Shown here: positions 18,268-27,721 of the stretch, one piece after another | How positions within the stretch are numbered: position 1 is the stretch's first letter | Layout of the letters: each line of letters begins with the position of its first letter | Assembly (NCBI RefSeq): GCF_000092065.1 | Contig: NC_009374.1 | Span: forward strand, 124,001-188,000 | Length of the DNA: 64,000 nt | Direction of reading: 5' to 3' | From: Ostreococcus lucimarinus CCE9901 | Lineage: Eukaryota; Chlorophyta; Mamiellophyceae; Mamiellales; Bathycoccaceae | Translations under genes and position numbers: made by a program | Notes under the pieces: generated by a model | What the model was told of the DNA's origin: nothing | The model's database searches: none | Seen by the model: only the letters and a program-made list of their open reading frames with translations

Positions 18268-19572
18268 TCAACTCTCCGTCTCAACGTGCGCCAACGCCGC
18301 GGCTCTTCGCTCTTCCGTCAACGCGTGCGAGGCAAACTTTTTGTGTCGCGAGAGCGCGTCGCTTTCTTCTCGCACGCGCGCGTCTAGAACGCTCACCGCG
18401 CGCAGTCCCCGCTTCAACGCCTCTGCGATGTCTTCGATCGTCGCCGACGATTCGTCGCCCTCCGAGAAACGCACGACGCCGTCGACGCCGTCGATGCGCG
18501 CGGCTATTTCGCCTCGCACAATCATACCGTACAACACTCTTTCCGCGGCTTCGACGTCTGAGAACCCGATCGCGCTCGCGAAATCCCCCAAGCGAAGCGT
18601 CGAGTACGTCTTCGCGAGCGAACGCGCTTTCGCCGCGACGGCTCGATCGCGCACGAGCGCGACCAATCCGGCGTTTCCGTCGAGCTCGTACGTCGCCTCG
18701 TGTCGCTCGACGACGTCGGCCAGCTCCTTCGCGGCGTCGCGTTTCTTCGCAGCCGCGAGCAGCGACGCGTACGCGTCGCACTCGCGCGACGTGGAGTACT
18801 TCTTCGCCGGCGACGAGAACGTCGACGCGTCGGCGACGGCGTCCGCCAACAGCGTCGCCAGCGCGTACTTTTTATACGCCGCCACCGCGATGGCGCTGAG
18901 CGCCGTCGCGGGCGCGCTCAGCGCGTCTTGAAACCACCGCGCGGCTTCGGGATATCGTCGCAACGCCAAGAGCGCGCGACCGCCGTAGTAGCACCGCAGC
19001 AAAAAGTCCGTCGCGTCCAGCGCCGGGGCGACGTCCATCGCCGGCGCGGCGAGAATCCCATCGCTCGCCGCGAGCGCGTCGTACGCCTTCAGCTTCAAGC
19101 ACACTCGCAAGTAACACGCATCCTGCGGCGTGATCACCGCCTCGCTCTGCGCGCGCGCCATCGCGACGTCGCGCGCGCGTCCGAGCGCCTCCGCCACCGT
19201 CCGCCCGTCCGCCCCGCGCGCGCGCCCTCGACACCAAAGCTCGCTCAAACCGCGACACACGTCCGCGAAATCCCACGCGTCGTCGTCTTCGCCCTCGCCC
19301 TCCTCGATCGACGCCTCGACGCACGCGCGCACCGCGCGCGCCGCGAATGCCTCGTCGTCCGCCTCGTCGTCCTCGTCGCCCCGTCCCTCTCGCGCCCTCC
19401 CCACCGCCTCCCGCGCGTACGCCGCGAGCGCCGCGCGCGCGAACCCACGCCTCTCTACCTCCGTCGCGCCCTCCAGCTCGCTCGCGTCGTCCACGAACGT
19501 CCGCCACCGCGTCGCCGCGTCGCCGCGTCTCTTCTCGCCGCGTCCCATCGCGTCCCGCGTCCACGCGTCCAT
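18268..19572 (-). CDS. CSN3: COP9 signalosome subunit 3
   Basis: A 434-residue PCI-domain protein of the CSN deneddylase complex. The block LLRCYYGGRALLALRRYPEAARWF, then SAPATALSAIAVAAYKKYAL, matches CSN3 of plants and animals (length about 420-430). The PCI part includes LAKTYSTLRLGDFASAIGFSD and ERVLYGMIVRGEIAARIDG with VRFSE. The start at 19572 (MDAWTRDAM) is chosen because the open frame above it is Arg/Ser low complexity. It lies tail to tail with the TPP enzyme, leaving 49 bases. Confidence 0.9.
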   Translation of the reverse strand: MDAWTRDAMGRGEKRRGDAATRWRTFVDDASELEGATEVERRGFARAALAAYAREAVGRAREGRGDEDDEADDEAFAARAVRACVEASIEEGEGEDDDAWDFADVCRGLSELWCRGRARGADGRTVAEALGRARDVAMARAQSEAVITPQDACYLRVCLKLKAYDALAASDGILAAPAMDVAPALDATDFLLRCYYGGRALLALRRYPEAARWFQDALSAPATALSAIAVAAYKKYALATLLADAVADASTFSSPAKKYSTSRECDAYASLLAAAKKRDAAKELADVVERHEATYELDGNAGLVALVRDRAVAAKARSLAKTYSTLRLGDFASAIGFSDVEAAERVLYGMIVRGEIAARIDGVDGVVRFSEGDESSATIEDIAEALKRGLRAVSVLDARVREESDALSRHKKFASHALTEERRAAALAHVETES

Positions 19573-19907
19573 CGCCCCTCGCGCTCTCGCGCGCGCCGCC
19601 GAGCGCCCGCGCGGTTCCCTCGTCGCGTGCCTCGACGACCGTCGTCGTCGCGGCGCGTGCGCGAGCGTCGCGCTCGCCGTCGACGCGCGGTGTCGCGCGT
19701 CGTCGTCGCGCGCGCCGTCCGACCGCGACGACGTCGTCGGCGTCTGAATCGTCGTCGCGTCGCGCGCGCGCGTCGACGCGCGCGCGCGTCGACGCGCCTC
19801 CAGCGCCGCGCGCATCGCGTCGCGTCGTCGACGTCGACGGGGCGTCGCGTCGTCGCGCGACGCGCGATGACGAACGATCGATGCGTGGACGGTGGTCGAC
19901 GCCGACG

Positions 19908-19928
19908 CCCTAAACCCTAAACCCTAAA
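19908..19928 (+). repeat. Three perfect CCCTAAA telomere-type units (telo-box)
   Basis: CCCTAAA occurs three times head to tail with no mismatch, directly followed by AAATTTAGG, which begins a partial inverted unit. This is the plant-type telomere sequence; inside a chromosome it also resembles the telo-box seen in promoters of plant housekeeping genes. Confidence 0.85.
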
Positions 19929-20004
19929 AAATTTAGGATACTTCACTCAAGGAGAGCTTTTAGATGATATATTCATCAAAGCACCACGATCTCATCCGCG
20001 CGCC

Positions 20005-20040
20005 AATCGGCGAATCGGTTTCGTGTTACGGGTCCGACGC
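20005..20040 (+). repeat. 36-base direct repeat, copy 1
   Basis: Identical over 36 bases to 20166-20201. It begins AATCGGCGAATCGGTTTCGT and ends GGGTCCGACGC, and is followed by CGTGACG. The copies are 161 bases apart, start to start. Confidence 0.9.
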
Positions 20041-20165
20041 CGTGACGGCGACGACGTGCGTGGCGCGAAATTAGGGGAAATTGCGCGCGCACGACGAAAA
20101 AATTAGTGACCATCGTCACCGACCTCAACACAAACGTGCGGTCGAACCGCCGTCGCGCGCGCGCG

Positions 20166-20201
20166 AATCGGCGAATCGGTTTCGTGTTACGGGTCCGACG
20201 C
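20166..20201 (+). repeat. 36-base direct repeat, copy 2
   Basis: Second copy, ending 51 bases before the ATG of the downstream gene. After it the GTGACG continues with a one-base offset relative to copy 1, so the shared ancestry extends slightly past the perfect match. Confidence 0.9.
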
Positions 20202-20251
20202 GTGACGTCACGACACATCTACACATCTCGACGACGACGACGACGACGACG

Positions 20252-20400
20252 ATGGCGATGGCGATGGCGATGGCGACGGCGACGCGCTCGACGGCGACGA
20301 TGGCGAGGACGACGCGCGCGATGGCGGCGACGGCGCGCGCGGGGCGCGGCGCGCGGGCGTCCGGCGCGCGCGCGGTGAAGATGCCGATGAAGATGACGAA

Positions 20401-20436
<36 letters not shown>

Positions 20437-21427
20437 GGCCGTGCGCGAGGACGACGAGGACGCGTCGAGCGAACCGGAGATCGTCGAACCGAGCGCGATG
20501 CGCGAACCGACGACGACGACGACGACGCCGGACGCGACGTCGGAGGTGATTCGCGTCGAGACGCGCGCGGAGGGCGAATACGAGCTGCGGCAGACGACGA
20601 CGCCGAAGAGATTCGCGGTGGCGGACGGCGAGCTTCTGAACGTGGCGACGGCGGCGGCGCCGATCGCGCTGCGATGGACGAGCGGATTGATGTGTCACGG
20701 GTACGAGGCGAAGGTCGTGGACGGCGAGGTCGGCGAGGGCGAGTACGCGGTGTGGTCGGGGAGCGGGAAGGCGGTGCGGGAGACGTCGGACGTCGCGAAG
20801 TTCCCTCGCCCGGAGAAGCCGCTGAAGATGTACCAGTTTCAGGGATGTCCGTTTTGTAAGAAGGTTCGCGAGGCGGTGATTTCGTTGGATTTGGACGTGA
20901 TTTACTACCCGTGCCCGAGAGACGGGCCGGAATATCGCGAATTCGTGCGCGCCGAGGGCGGACGCGCGCAGTTTCCGTATCTCGTCGACGACAACACCGG
21001 GACGAAAATGTACGAAAGCGACGACATCATCGCGTACATGTACGAAAAATACGGACCGGGCAAGGCAAACATCGGTCCGGCGTTGACGAGCGGAACGCTG
21101 ACCTCCGTCACGGCGGGTTTGGCGCTGTTGCCGAGACTCGGGAAAGGGTCGGCGTACGCGCCGTCGAAGAAGCCGGAAAACATGCAACCGATCGTGTTTT
21201 ACGGCTACGAGGGTAGTCCGTTTTGCGTTTTAGTGGCGGAAAAGTTGTGCGAGTTGGAGCTGCCTTACCTGCAGCGGTCGTGCGGACGAGGCTCGCCCAA
21301 GCGTCAAGAGTTGTTCGACAAGCGCGGCACGTTTCAAGTGCCGTACATCGAGGACCCCAACACCGGCATCGCCATGTTCGAATCGAAGGACATCGTCAAC
21401 TACTTACAAGAGCAGTACGCGGCGTAA
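20252..21427 (+). CDS. Plastid protein with two tandem glutaredoxin/GST-N folds
   Basis: A 391-residue protein. The first 110 residues are low complexity: MAMAMAMATATR from a GATGGC repeat, a threonine run from an ACG repeat at 20401-20433, and acidic/threonine tracts, compatible with a plastid transit region. Two thioredoxin-fold domains follow. The first (about residues 190-280) has YQFQGCPFCKKVREAV with an intact CxxC, then AQFPYLVDDNTG and YESDDIIAYMYEKYG. The second (about 312-391) has FYGYEGSPFCVLVAEKL, where the first Cys is Ser, then FQVPYIEDPNTG and FESKDIVNYLQEQY. Plants have plastid proteins of this double architecture, annotated as GST-N or glutaredoxin-like. Reaction and partner are not known. 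Confidence 0.85.
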
Positions 21428-21539
21428 CGACTTTCCGCCGCTCGAGAGAGAACGAACACACTTGTAACGAATACGCAGCAACGATTTTTTTAGTGTAGAC
21501 GCGATACGCGCTGTGTGGATATTAAATTCCAGATTTTTA

Positions 21540-22724
21540 TCAACGCTTCGAGTACGTCGGCGGGTTGCCCTGCGTGACGCGACAATACTTCAGTAACTGC
21601 GCCTCGATGTTTTGCCCCGGCCGCGCCTGGCCTTTCAAATACGGATCGAGCTCGCTCAGCGTCCATCGCGGTTTCACCGCCCAGAGCGCGGCGAATCGAT
21701 CGCCCGGCTCCCTCGGTAAATCGCTCGCGATGAGCGTGCGCACGAACGCCTCCGCCGCGCGCTCGGGTCGATCGATGAGCGCCAAGCCCGAGAGATACTC
21801 TTCCTTGGCCTCGACGTGCCCGAGATTGAACTCGCTCAGCTTTTCGCGCCACTGGTCCATCATTTCCACCAGACGCCACGCCTTCAATCCAGCGCCGTCG
21901 CGCAGCACGCGCTGCGCCAACGCTCGACACACGGCTTCTTCGTCTAGCGCCCACGTGGCGTCGACATCGTGTTTCGTCGCGAACGCGTGAAGCGTGTTTC
22001 TCGCCATCTCCGGCGCGAACCCGTCGCTCGCCATCGCGTCCACGACGGCGTCCGTCGGCAACGCGCTCGTCGACCATCCGTTCCCGAACGCGCTCGCCGT
22101 CATCATCGCCAACGCATGTAACCTGTACTCCGCGTCCACGCCGCGCCACTTCCCATCGATCTCGATGGCGACGATTTCCTCTTGCAAGCACTTTAAAATC
22201 TCCAACTCGCTCGCCTGCACGCGCGCGTTCAACTCGTCGAACCCGAATCCCACGCCCTCGCCCTCGCCCTCGTCCGCGTCCATCGCCTCCGCCGTCCCGG
22301 CGTACGCCACGCTCGCCATCATCTCTCGCAACCGATCCAACCGCGGCGCGATCTCCGTCAAATCCAAATGCGAGCTCGTCTGCGCTCGAACCGTCGCGCG
22401 CCGCGGCCCGTCCTCCTCCTCCTCCATCGCCTCCGTCTCGTCCTCCTCGCCCCCCAACGCCGGTCCGACGATCAGGCACTGATTCGACGATTCCACGCGC
22501 GTCACCTGATACGTCTTCGACCGCGTGCACACCACGGCGACGTCGTCGGGCTCGCCCTTGAACGCGATGACGCCGTCGTTTGAAAGAATCTCGCTCAAGA
22601 TTTCCTCGTCAACCTCCAGCAGCTCGACGCGTTCGCTCGCGTAGTCGGCGCCGCGGACGAGATCGAACTCTTCGCCGTCCTCCGCGACGAAGGCGCCGTT
22701 CGCGACGGCGTCGCGGCGCGACAT
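21540..22724 (-). CDS. DCC1: Sister chromatid cohesion protein DCC1
   Basis: A 394-residue subunit of the CTF18-DCC1-CTF8 replication factor C variant, which loads PCNA and supports cohesion. Length equals that of the human protein. Recognisable parts are the N-terminal FDLVRGADYASERVELLEVDEEIL, VVCTRSKTYQVTRVESSNQCLIV in the first domain, and the winged-helix C-terminus with FALWAVKPRWTLSELDPYL-like sequence (FAALWAVKPRWTLSELDPYL) and LLKYCR. An acidic insertion (GEEDETEAMEEEEDG) lies near residue 95. Its start is only 39 bases from the divergent SLU7 start. Confidence 0.9.
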   Translation of the reverse strand: MSRRDAVANGAFVAEDGEEFDLVRGADYASERVELLEVDEEILSEILSNDGVIAFKGEPDDVAVVCTRSKTYQVTRVESSNQCLIVGPALGGEEDETEAMEEEEDGPRRATVRAQTSSHLDLTEIAPRLDRLREMMASVAYAGTAEAMDADEGEGEGVGFGFDELNARVQASELEILKCLQEEIVAIEIDGKWRGVDAEYRLHALAMMTASAFGNGWSTSALPTDAVVDAMASDGFAPEMARNTLHAFATKHDVDATWALDEEAVCRALAQRVLRDGAGLKAWRLVEMMDQWREKLSEFNLGHVEAKEEYLSGLALIDRPERAAEAFVRTLIASDLPREPGDRFAALWAVKPRWTLSELDPYLKGQARPGQNIEAQLLKYCRVTQGNPPTYSKR

Positions 22725-22763
22725 GGGTCGAGAAATGGCGTCAGAGCGCGACGCGCGGTCGAC

Positions 22764-24631
22764 ATGGGCGCGACCGATGGGACGAGCGCGCGCGAGGCGC
22801 GTCGAAAGGCGCGCGAGTTGGAGGAGGGTCGAAAGGTGCGCGCGCGCTCGCGCGCCGAGCGCGTCGACGCGTCGCGCGAGCGACGCGCGGACGACGCGCG
22901 AGGACGATTTCGTCGCGCGCCGCCCGCCATTCCTCGCGACATTCGTTTCGTCGCGCCTCGACGCGACGCGACGCGCGCGACGGCGGTGGACTGACGGCGA
23001 CGACGCGTTCGCGCGCGCTCCAGGCTGGGTTGATCCCGCACGAGATCGATGAGGACGGGAACGCGATCAACCCGCACATTCCTCAATTCATGGCGGCGGC
23101 GCCGTGGTACCTGAAGCAAGACGGGCCGGGATTGAAACATCAAAAGGCGCCGAAAAAAGCCGAAGAGAGCGCGGAGTGGTACAAGAGAGGCGTGACGACG
23201 ACGAAGGCGACGAAATTTCGTAAGGGGGCGTGCGAGAATTGCGGAGCGATGACGCACAAGAAGAAGGATTGCATGGAGCGGCCGCGCGCGAGAGGCGCGA
23301 GCAAGACGCAAAAGGACATCGCGGCGGACGAGTACGTGCAACCGGAGTTGAAGCTTGGGTTTGAGAGTAAGCGCGATCGGTATAACGGATTCGATGTGGA
23401 TGATTACGTCAAGGTGGTGGAGCGATACGAGGCGGCGGACGCGATGAAGCAAAAATTGGCCAAGCAAAAAGAGTTGGAACGCGCGTTTCGGCGGGCGAAT
23501 AAAAAGGAGGACGACGCGGCGAGCGACTCGGATTCGGACGATACGAGCTCCGACGACGACGACGACGACGACGCGAAGGTTGCGGATAAGGCGGCGACGG
23601 GGTTTGCAAACATCAAACGCGCGGTGCGCGCGCCCGGAGGGGGCGCTTCCGGCACGGTGCGTAACTTGCGTCTTCGCGAAGACACGGCGAAATATTTGCG
23701 CAACCTGGATGTGGATTCGGCGTACTACGACCCAAAGACGCGCTCGATGCGCGAGAATCCGACGCCGAACGCCGATCCCAAAGACAACTTCTTCCGCGGT
23801 GATAACGCGGCGCGAAATGACGGGCAAGTGGTGGAGTTTGAGCGTTTGAATCGTCACGCATGGGAGCAGGCGGAAGCCGGCGGCGCGAGCGCCATTCACA
23901 TGCAAGGCGCGCCGTCGCAAGCCGAGGCGCTGTACAAGCAATTCAAAGAAAAGAAGGAAAAGCTCGCGGGAATGAATAAAAAGAACATCATGGAAAAGTA
24001 CGGCGACGCGAGCGCGGGCAAAGAGCTTCCCGACGGTTTGGCGCTCGGTCAAACGGAGCAATACGTCGAGTACGACCGCGCGGGCCGTCTCATCAAGGGA
24101 ACCGAAAAAGCCACGGTGAAGAGTTGTTACGAGGAGGATGTCCTTTTGCAAAATCACACCAAGGTTTGGGGCTCGTACTGGAACGCCGGTCAGTGGGGTT
24201 ACGCGTGTTGTCAAAGCATGGTGAAGAACTCGTATTGCACGGGCGAGCGCGGCGTCGAAGCCGCGCTCGCGAGCGAGCAACTCATGGTGGACAACATGGA
24301 GAACAAGCGCGCGATGGACGAGGCGAACGAAGCGCGAGCGAAGTCGCAGCTCAACGCGACGACGAAACCGAGCGATCTGTGGGGTGGTGATGTCAAGGAT
24401 GACGTCGAGATCGATCCTCAAAAGCTCCTCGAAGCCTTGAAGCGGCAAGACGAACGCGAGGAAGCGCTCAAGCGCGGCGGCGACGGGAAGAACAAGCGCG
24501 GGTACAACGTCACGCACGATTCGCAAGTCACGGCGGAAGACATGGAGGCGTATAGGATGAAAAAGCGCGCATTCGAGGACCCGATGAAAAAAGCGTCGGG
24601 CGCGGGGACCGATGGTTACGATCTAGTGTAG
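22764..24631 (+). CDS. SLU7: Pre-mRNA splicing factor SLU7
   Basis: Exons 22764-22835 and 23024-24631 give 559 residues. The 188-base intron joins ARELEEGRK to AGLIPHEIDEDGNAINPHIP, the exact conserved N-terminus. SLU7 acts in the second catalytic step of splicing and 3' splice-site choice. The zinc knuckle CENCGAMTHKKKDC is at about residues 93-106. Later blocks (ELKLGFESKRDRYNGFDVDD, NLRLREDTAKYLRNLDVDS, YYDPKTRSMRENPTP, WGSYWNAGQWGYACC) are strongly conserved. Residues near 190-200 are acidic (Ser/Asp run). The exon-2 frame is open upstream but lacks family sequence there. Confidence 0.96.
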
Positions 24632-24668
24632 AAATTGTATAGCAAGTTTGAGCGATTCGCCCTTAAAG

Positions 24669-25865
24669 TCACGCCGCGACGGCGATCTCGTCCGTGAGAT
24701 TGCTTTCGACCGCGCTCACTTTCTCAATCCATCCATCTAAACGCCCGGCGAGTTCGGCGATTTGCGAGCGTAACAAGACGCGAGGTTGGACCCACGTCAC
24801 GATGACCTTGCTCTCGACCTGGTCGATGATGCCTTCGATCAAGTGTACGCTCAGCGCCTTCATGAGCAAGTACTCCACGCCGTCCGTGGTCAGCTTCGTC
24901 TTCACCGCGATGTCGCTCAAAGAAATCTCTCGATGCTCGGCGGGAAGTTTGAATATGATTTGCAACAGGGACAAGATCGTAATCTTCTCCCGAAGCCTGC
25001 GCTCGTTCGCCACGAGCGCGGGTTGCGCGTTCAAAGCCGCGGCGTGCTTGACGCACAACTGATCGTACTCGTGTAAATCGCCCTCGTTGAACGCCTTGAC
25101 GACGTCCATCAACCACGCGAAAGGCCCATCATTCAAACTCTCCACTATCGGATGCGCGAGAAGCTCGGCGAAATTGTACACGTTCTCCCCGAGCAAAGCG
25201 GCGAGACACAAGTCGACGCTCAACGCCGCGCGCGTCTCCGCGGGCAACATTTCGCACGACACGTACGCCAAATACAACATGCCCGACTTGTAAAACTCGG
25301 CGTAATTTTCCCGCACCTTGTAATACCGACTCGCGACGTAATGATACGCCGCGCTGACGCTCGGATCCGGCGCCGGCAACGCCTCCAACGCTTCTTTATC
25401 GCCCTCCGTCACCGCGCGTTTGGCGTACTCTAAATCCCCCGCCACCAATCTCAACAGCGTCACGTGCGCCGCGACGTACACCCCCGGTTCCCTCGCATCG
25501 TCCCCGTGCGCCGCCACCAACCTCGCGCTCGTCTCCGTCAGGAATTCCACCGCTTCTTCCCCGGTCAACGCGTCGCTCACCGCCACCGCCACGTGCGCCG
25601 TCTTCAACGGATTAAACCTCGTCTCCGCCTCCCTCACCACGCCGTCGTACATCCCTCGCAGGCCTCCCGGGAGAAGCGCCACGCGCGCGTTCATCGGCGC
25701 CGCCACCGCGCGCTCGATCGCCAGCGTCAGCTCGTGCCACAGCTTTTTCGTTCGCAAATCGCCGATCTCGATCAACAGCTCGCGCGTCTCGTCGTCGATC
25801 GCGCGCGCGGCGTCGATCGCGGCGTCCAGGTACGCCGTCCCGGCGTCGGGCGCCGCGGCGGGCAT
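24669..25865 (-). CDS. RPN9: 26S proteasome regulatory subunit RPN9
   Basis: A 398-residue PCI-domain lid subunit (PSMD13). Diagnostic segments are LRTKKLWHELTLAIE, AHVTLLRLVAGDLEYAKR, YHYVASRYYKVRENYAEFYK, LCLAALLGENVYNFAELLAH and IVESLNDGPFAWLMD. The PCI winged helix follows: ISLSDIAVKTKLTTDGVEYL, LMKALSVHLIEGIIDQV and VTWVQPRVL. The start at 25865 (MPAAAPDAG) is preferred; the frame above is arginine-rich low complexity. It converges with SLU7 and diverges from the S18 gene with 133 bases between starts. Confidence 0.95.
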   Translation of the reverse strand: MPAAAPDAGTAYLDAAIDAARAIDDETRELLIEIGDLRTKKLWHELTLAIERAVAAPMNARVALLPGGLRGMYDGVVREAETRFNPLKTAHVAVAVSDALTGEEAVEFLTETSARLVAAHGDDAREPGVYVAAHVTLLRLVAGDLEYAKRAVTEGDKEALEALPAPDPSVSAAYHYVASRYYKVRENYAEFYKSGMLYLAYVSCEMLPAETRAALSVDLCLAALLGENVYNFAELLAHPIVESLNDGPFAWLMDVVKAFNEGDLHEYDQLCVKHAAALNAQPALVANERRLREKITILSLLQIIFKLPAEHREISLSDIAVKTKLTTDGVEYLLMKALSVHLIEGIIDQVESKVIVTWVQPRVLLRSQIAELAGRLDGWIEKVSAVESNLTDEIAVAA

Positions 25866-25998
25866 CGCGTCGGCGCGCGTCGCGTCGCGCGTCGCGTCGT
25901 CGTCGCGTCGTCGCGTCGAGGTGTCGCGACGGACGCGTCGGCACACGACGACGCGCGCGACGCGCGACGCGCGCGGCGAGCGCGCGGCGCGGCGCGGG

Positions 25999-26646
25999 AT
26001 GCTCGCGATCGCTCGATCGCGCGCGACGGCGGCGCTTCGCGCGTCGCGCGTCGCGCGCGCGATCGAGCGCGAGGGCGGCGCGGCGACGGCGACGGCGACG
26101 GCGACGAAGGCGACGGCGCGCGCGCGATCGAGCGACGGCGCGGACGCGGACGCGGACGCGACGGCGTCGACGTCGACGACGACGACGACGACGCGCGCGC
26201 GCGGACGCGCGCGCGCGGAGGACGGCGCGGACGAGACGGCGTCGAGGCTGGCGAGCGCGGCGAGCGGGACGCGCGAGGTCGAGCGACCGGCGCGGTTGAG
26301 TCGAGATCGGTTGTATTATCCGGGACAGAACTACGAGCCGAGCGATTTAGCGGCGCAGACGGCGAGAACGGCGCCGGTGCGACACACGGCGGCGGGGAAG
26401 ACGGTGAAGAATCCGATGCGAGGGAAGGCGGTGGAGGCGACGCTGCTCGAACGCGCGGCGTACGAAGACGCGAGGTTTTTGACGCAGTTCGTGAGCGATA
26501 CGGGGAAGATTTACCCGAAGCGACGGTTAGGGGTGAGCGCGAAGGCGCAGCGGAAGATCGCGCGCGCGATCAAAACGGCGCGGCAGATGGGGATTTTGCC
26601 GTACACGTCTCGTCTTCCGCAGTTTCAACGCAGCCGCGAGACGTGA
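25999..26646 (+). CDS. Organellar ribosomal protein bS18
   Basis: A 215-residue protein; the bS18 domain is the C-terminal half: EDARFLTQFVSDTGKIYPKR, GVSAKAQRKIARAIKTARQM and GILPYTSRLP. The first 95 residues are an Ala/Arg/Thr-rich extension from GACGGC-type repeats, consistent with organelle targeting. The segment YYPGQNYEPSDLA before the domain is more like plant mitochondrial S18 than plastid S18, so a mitochondrial location is the better guess. Confidence 0.85.
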   Translation: MLAIARSRATAALRASRVARAIEREGGAATATATATKATARARSSDGADADADATASTSTTTTTTRARGRARAEDGADETASRLASAASGTREVERPARLSRDRLYYPGQNYEPSDLAAQTARTAPVRHTAAGKTVKNPMRGKAVEATLLERAAYEDARFLTQFVSDTGKIYPKRRLGVSAKAQRKIARAIKTARQMGILPYTSRLPQFQRSRET

Positions 26647-26699
26647 CGCGACGCGAAGCGACGTACGACGTAGCCTAATGCGTGTCACAACACGACGCG

Positions 26700-27146
26700 C
26701 TACACCGCGCGCTCCGCTAACTCTAACTCTAACAGTTCCCTGATCCCTCGCTCGATCTCCGCGAGCGACGTCTCGACTTCTCGCAGCGCGTTCGCCGCCT
26801 CGACCTCTCGCGTCGCCGCGTCCCGCCTCGCGTCTCGCGCCCTCCCCAGTCCCTCGTCCACCGTCATCTCCGCCATGAACCCCAGTCCCACGTCCACGAA
26901 CACCGTGCGCGCGTCGTGCGCCCGCGCGCGCGCGCGTATCTCCCCTCCCACGTCCACCAGCGCGTCGAAACCGCCGCCGTCGCCGTCCTCTCGCAACCGC
27001 GACAGCTTCGCCTCGAGCGCCTCCCACGCCTCGCGGTCCTCGCGCGCGTCCTCGAGCGCGCGCGCGCGCGTCGCGCGCTCCGGCACCAGCGTCTCGCGCG
27101 CGACCGCCGCGCGCGCGACCGCGTCGCCGCGCGCGCGCGACGTCAT
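26700..27146 (-). CDS. UXT: UXT-like alpha-prefoldin
   Basis: A 148-residue prefoldin-like protein. A coiled coil (ALEDAREDREAWEALEAKLSRL) leads into GEIRARARAHDARTVFVDVGLGFMAEMTVDEGL, which matches the beta-hairpin region of UXT, and a second coiled coil (EVETSLAEIERGIRELLELE) ends it. UXT belongs to the R2TP-associated prefoldin-like complex. An in-frame ATG at 27176 would add ten residues; it overlaps the opposite-strand start codon of the lumenal FKBP gene. Confidence 0.82.
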   Translation of the reverse strand: MTSRARGDAVARAAVARETLVPERATRARALEDAREDREAWEALEAKLSRLREDGDGGGFDALVDVGGEIRARARAHDARTVFVDVGLGFMAEMTVDEGLGRARDARRDAATREVEAANALREVETSLAEIERGIRELLELELAERAV

Positions 27147-27174
27147 TCGTCGTCGCGTCGAGGACTGACGCCCC

Positions 27175-27708
27175 ATGCTCGCGCGCCGCGACGCCCTCCT
27201 GAGCGCCGCGCTGAGCGCCGGCGCGCTCGCGCGACCGCGACGCGCGCGCGCGGCGCCGGCGCCGACGTTCGCGCCGACCAGGGACGGCGTGCGGTTCCGC
27301 GACGCGCGCGTCGGCGACGGACCCGAGGTGTTCGCGCACGACGCCGTCGTCATCCTCTTCACCGCGCGCGTCCTGCCGAGCGACGACGGCGCGCTCGATC
27401 GGCGGCGCGCGGGGGACACGTTCGATCCGTTCGTCGTCGGCGGCGCGGGCGCGAGCGCGTCGAAGGGATTCAAGCTGGAGATTGGGAGCGCGACGAATGA
27501 CATTCCGGAGGGCTGGGCGCGCGCGTTCGAGGGCGACGGCGACGCGATGCCGCGGATGCGAATCGGTGGGAAACGAATCGTGCGGATACCGCCGAGCTTG
27601 GCGTACGGCGAGCGAGGGCATCACTGTCGAGACGGCGTGCGAGGGGCGTGCGAGGTGAACCCGGGGGAGAGCGTGGAGATTGACTTTGAGATTCTTCGGT
27701 ACACGTGA
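27175..27708 (+). CDS. Thylakoid-lumen FKBP-type peptidyl-prolyl isomerase
   Basis: A 177-residue FKBP. The N-terminus RRDALLSAALSAGALARPRRARA is a twin-arginine-like lumen signal with an ARA cleavage site. The FKBP fold follows: FRDARVGDGPEVFAHDAVVI, GDTFDPFVV, GWARAFEGD, MPRMRIGGKRIVRIPPSLAYG and VEIDFEILRY. Two cysteines (HHCRDGVRGAC) could form a lumenal disulphide. Only four residues precede the twin arginine, shorter than expected for a plastid precursor, so the true start may be missed. It is divergent from UXT by 28 bases. Confidence 0.85.
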   Translation: MLARRDALLSAALSAGALARPRRARAAPAPTFAPTRDGVRFRDARVGDGPEVFAHDAVVILFTARVLPSDDGALDRRRAGDTFDPFVVGGAGASASKGFKLEIGSATNDIPEGWARAFEGDGDAMPRMRIGGKRIVRIPPSLAYGERGHHCRDGVRGACEVNPGESVEIDFEILRYT

Positions 27709-27721
27709 CGCGTCATCGTCG

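Larger units (their letters stand above)
19573..20251. other. 679-base intergenic region between divergent genes
   Basis: Holds no convincing gene. The CSN3-proximal part is G+C rich and repetitive (GCGTCG, CGTCGACGC). From about 19908 the sequence turns AT richer and carries three telomere-type units and the first copy of a 36-base direct repeat; the second copy lies just ahead of the glutaredoxin-like gene. It probably contains two promoters. An 80-codon reverse frame at 19976-20218 is formed mostly by the repeat and is not called. Confidence 0.6.

Noticed and set aside
19976-20218. 80-codon reverse frame in the 20 kb gap
   Set aside because: Composed mainly of the 36-base direct repeat read in reverse; no start context or family.
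22595-24526. 643-codon reverse frame opposite SLU7
   Set aside because: Antisense shadow; low-complexity Arg/Leu/Val product with no family, while the forward frame is highly conserved.
26875-27168. 97-codon forward frame ending at the CTGAC before the lumenal FKBP
   Set aside because: Considered as a missing transit-peptide exon, but it is antisense to UXT, Ser/Arg low complexity, and no good donor site was found.
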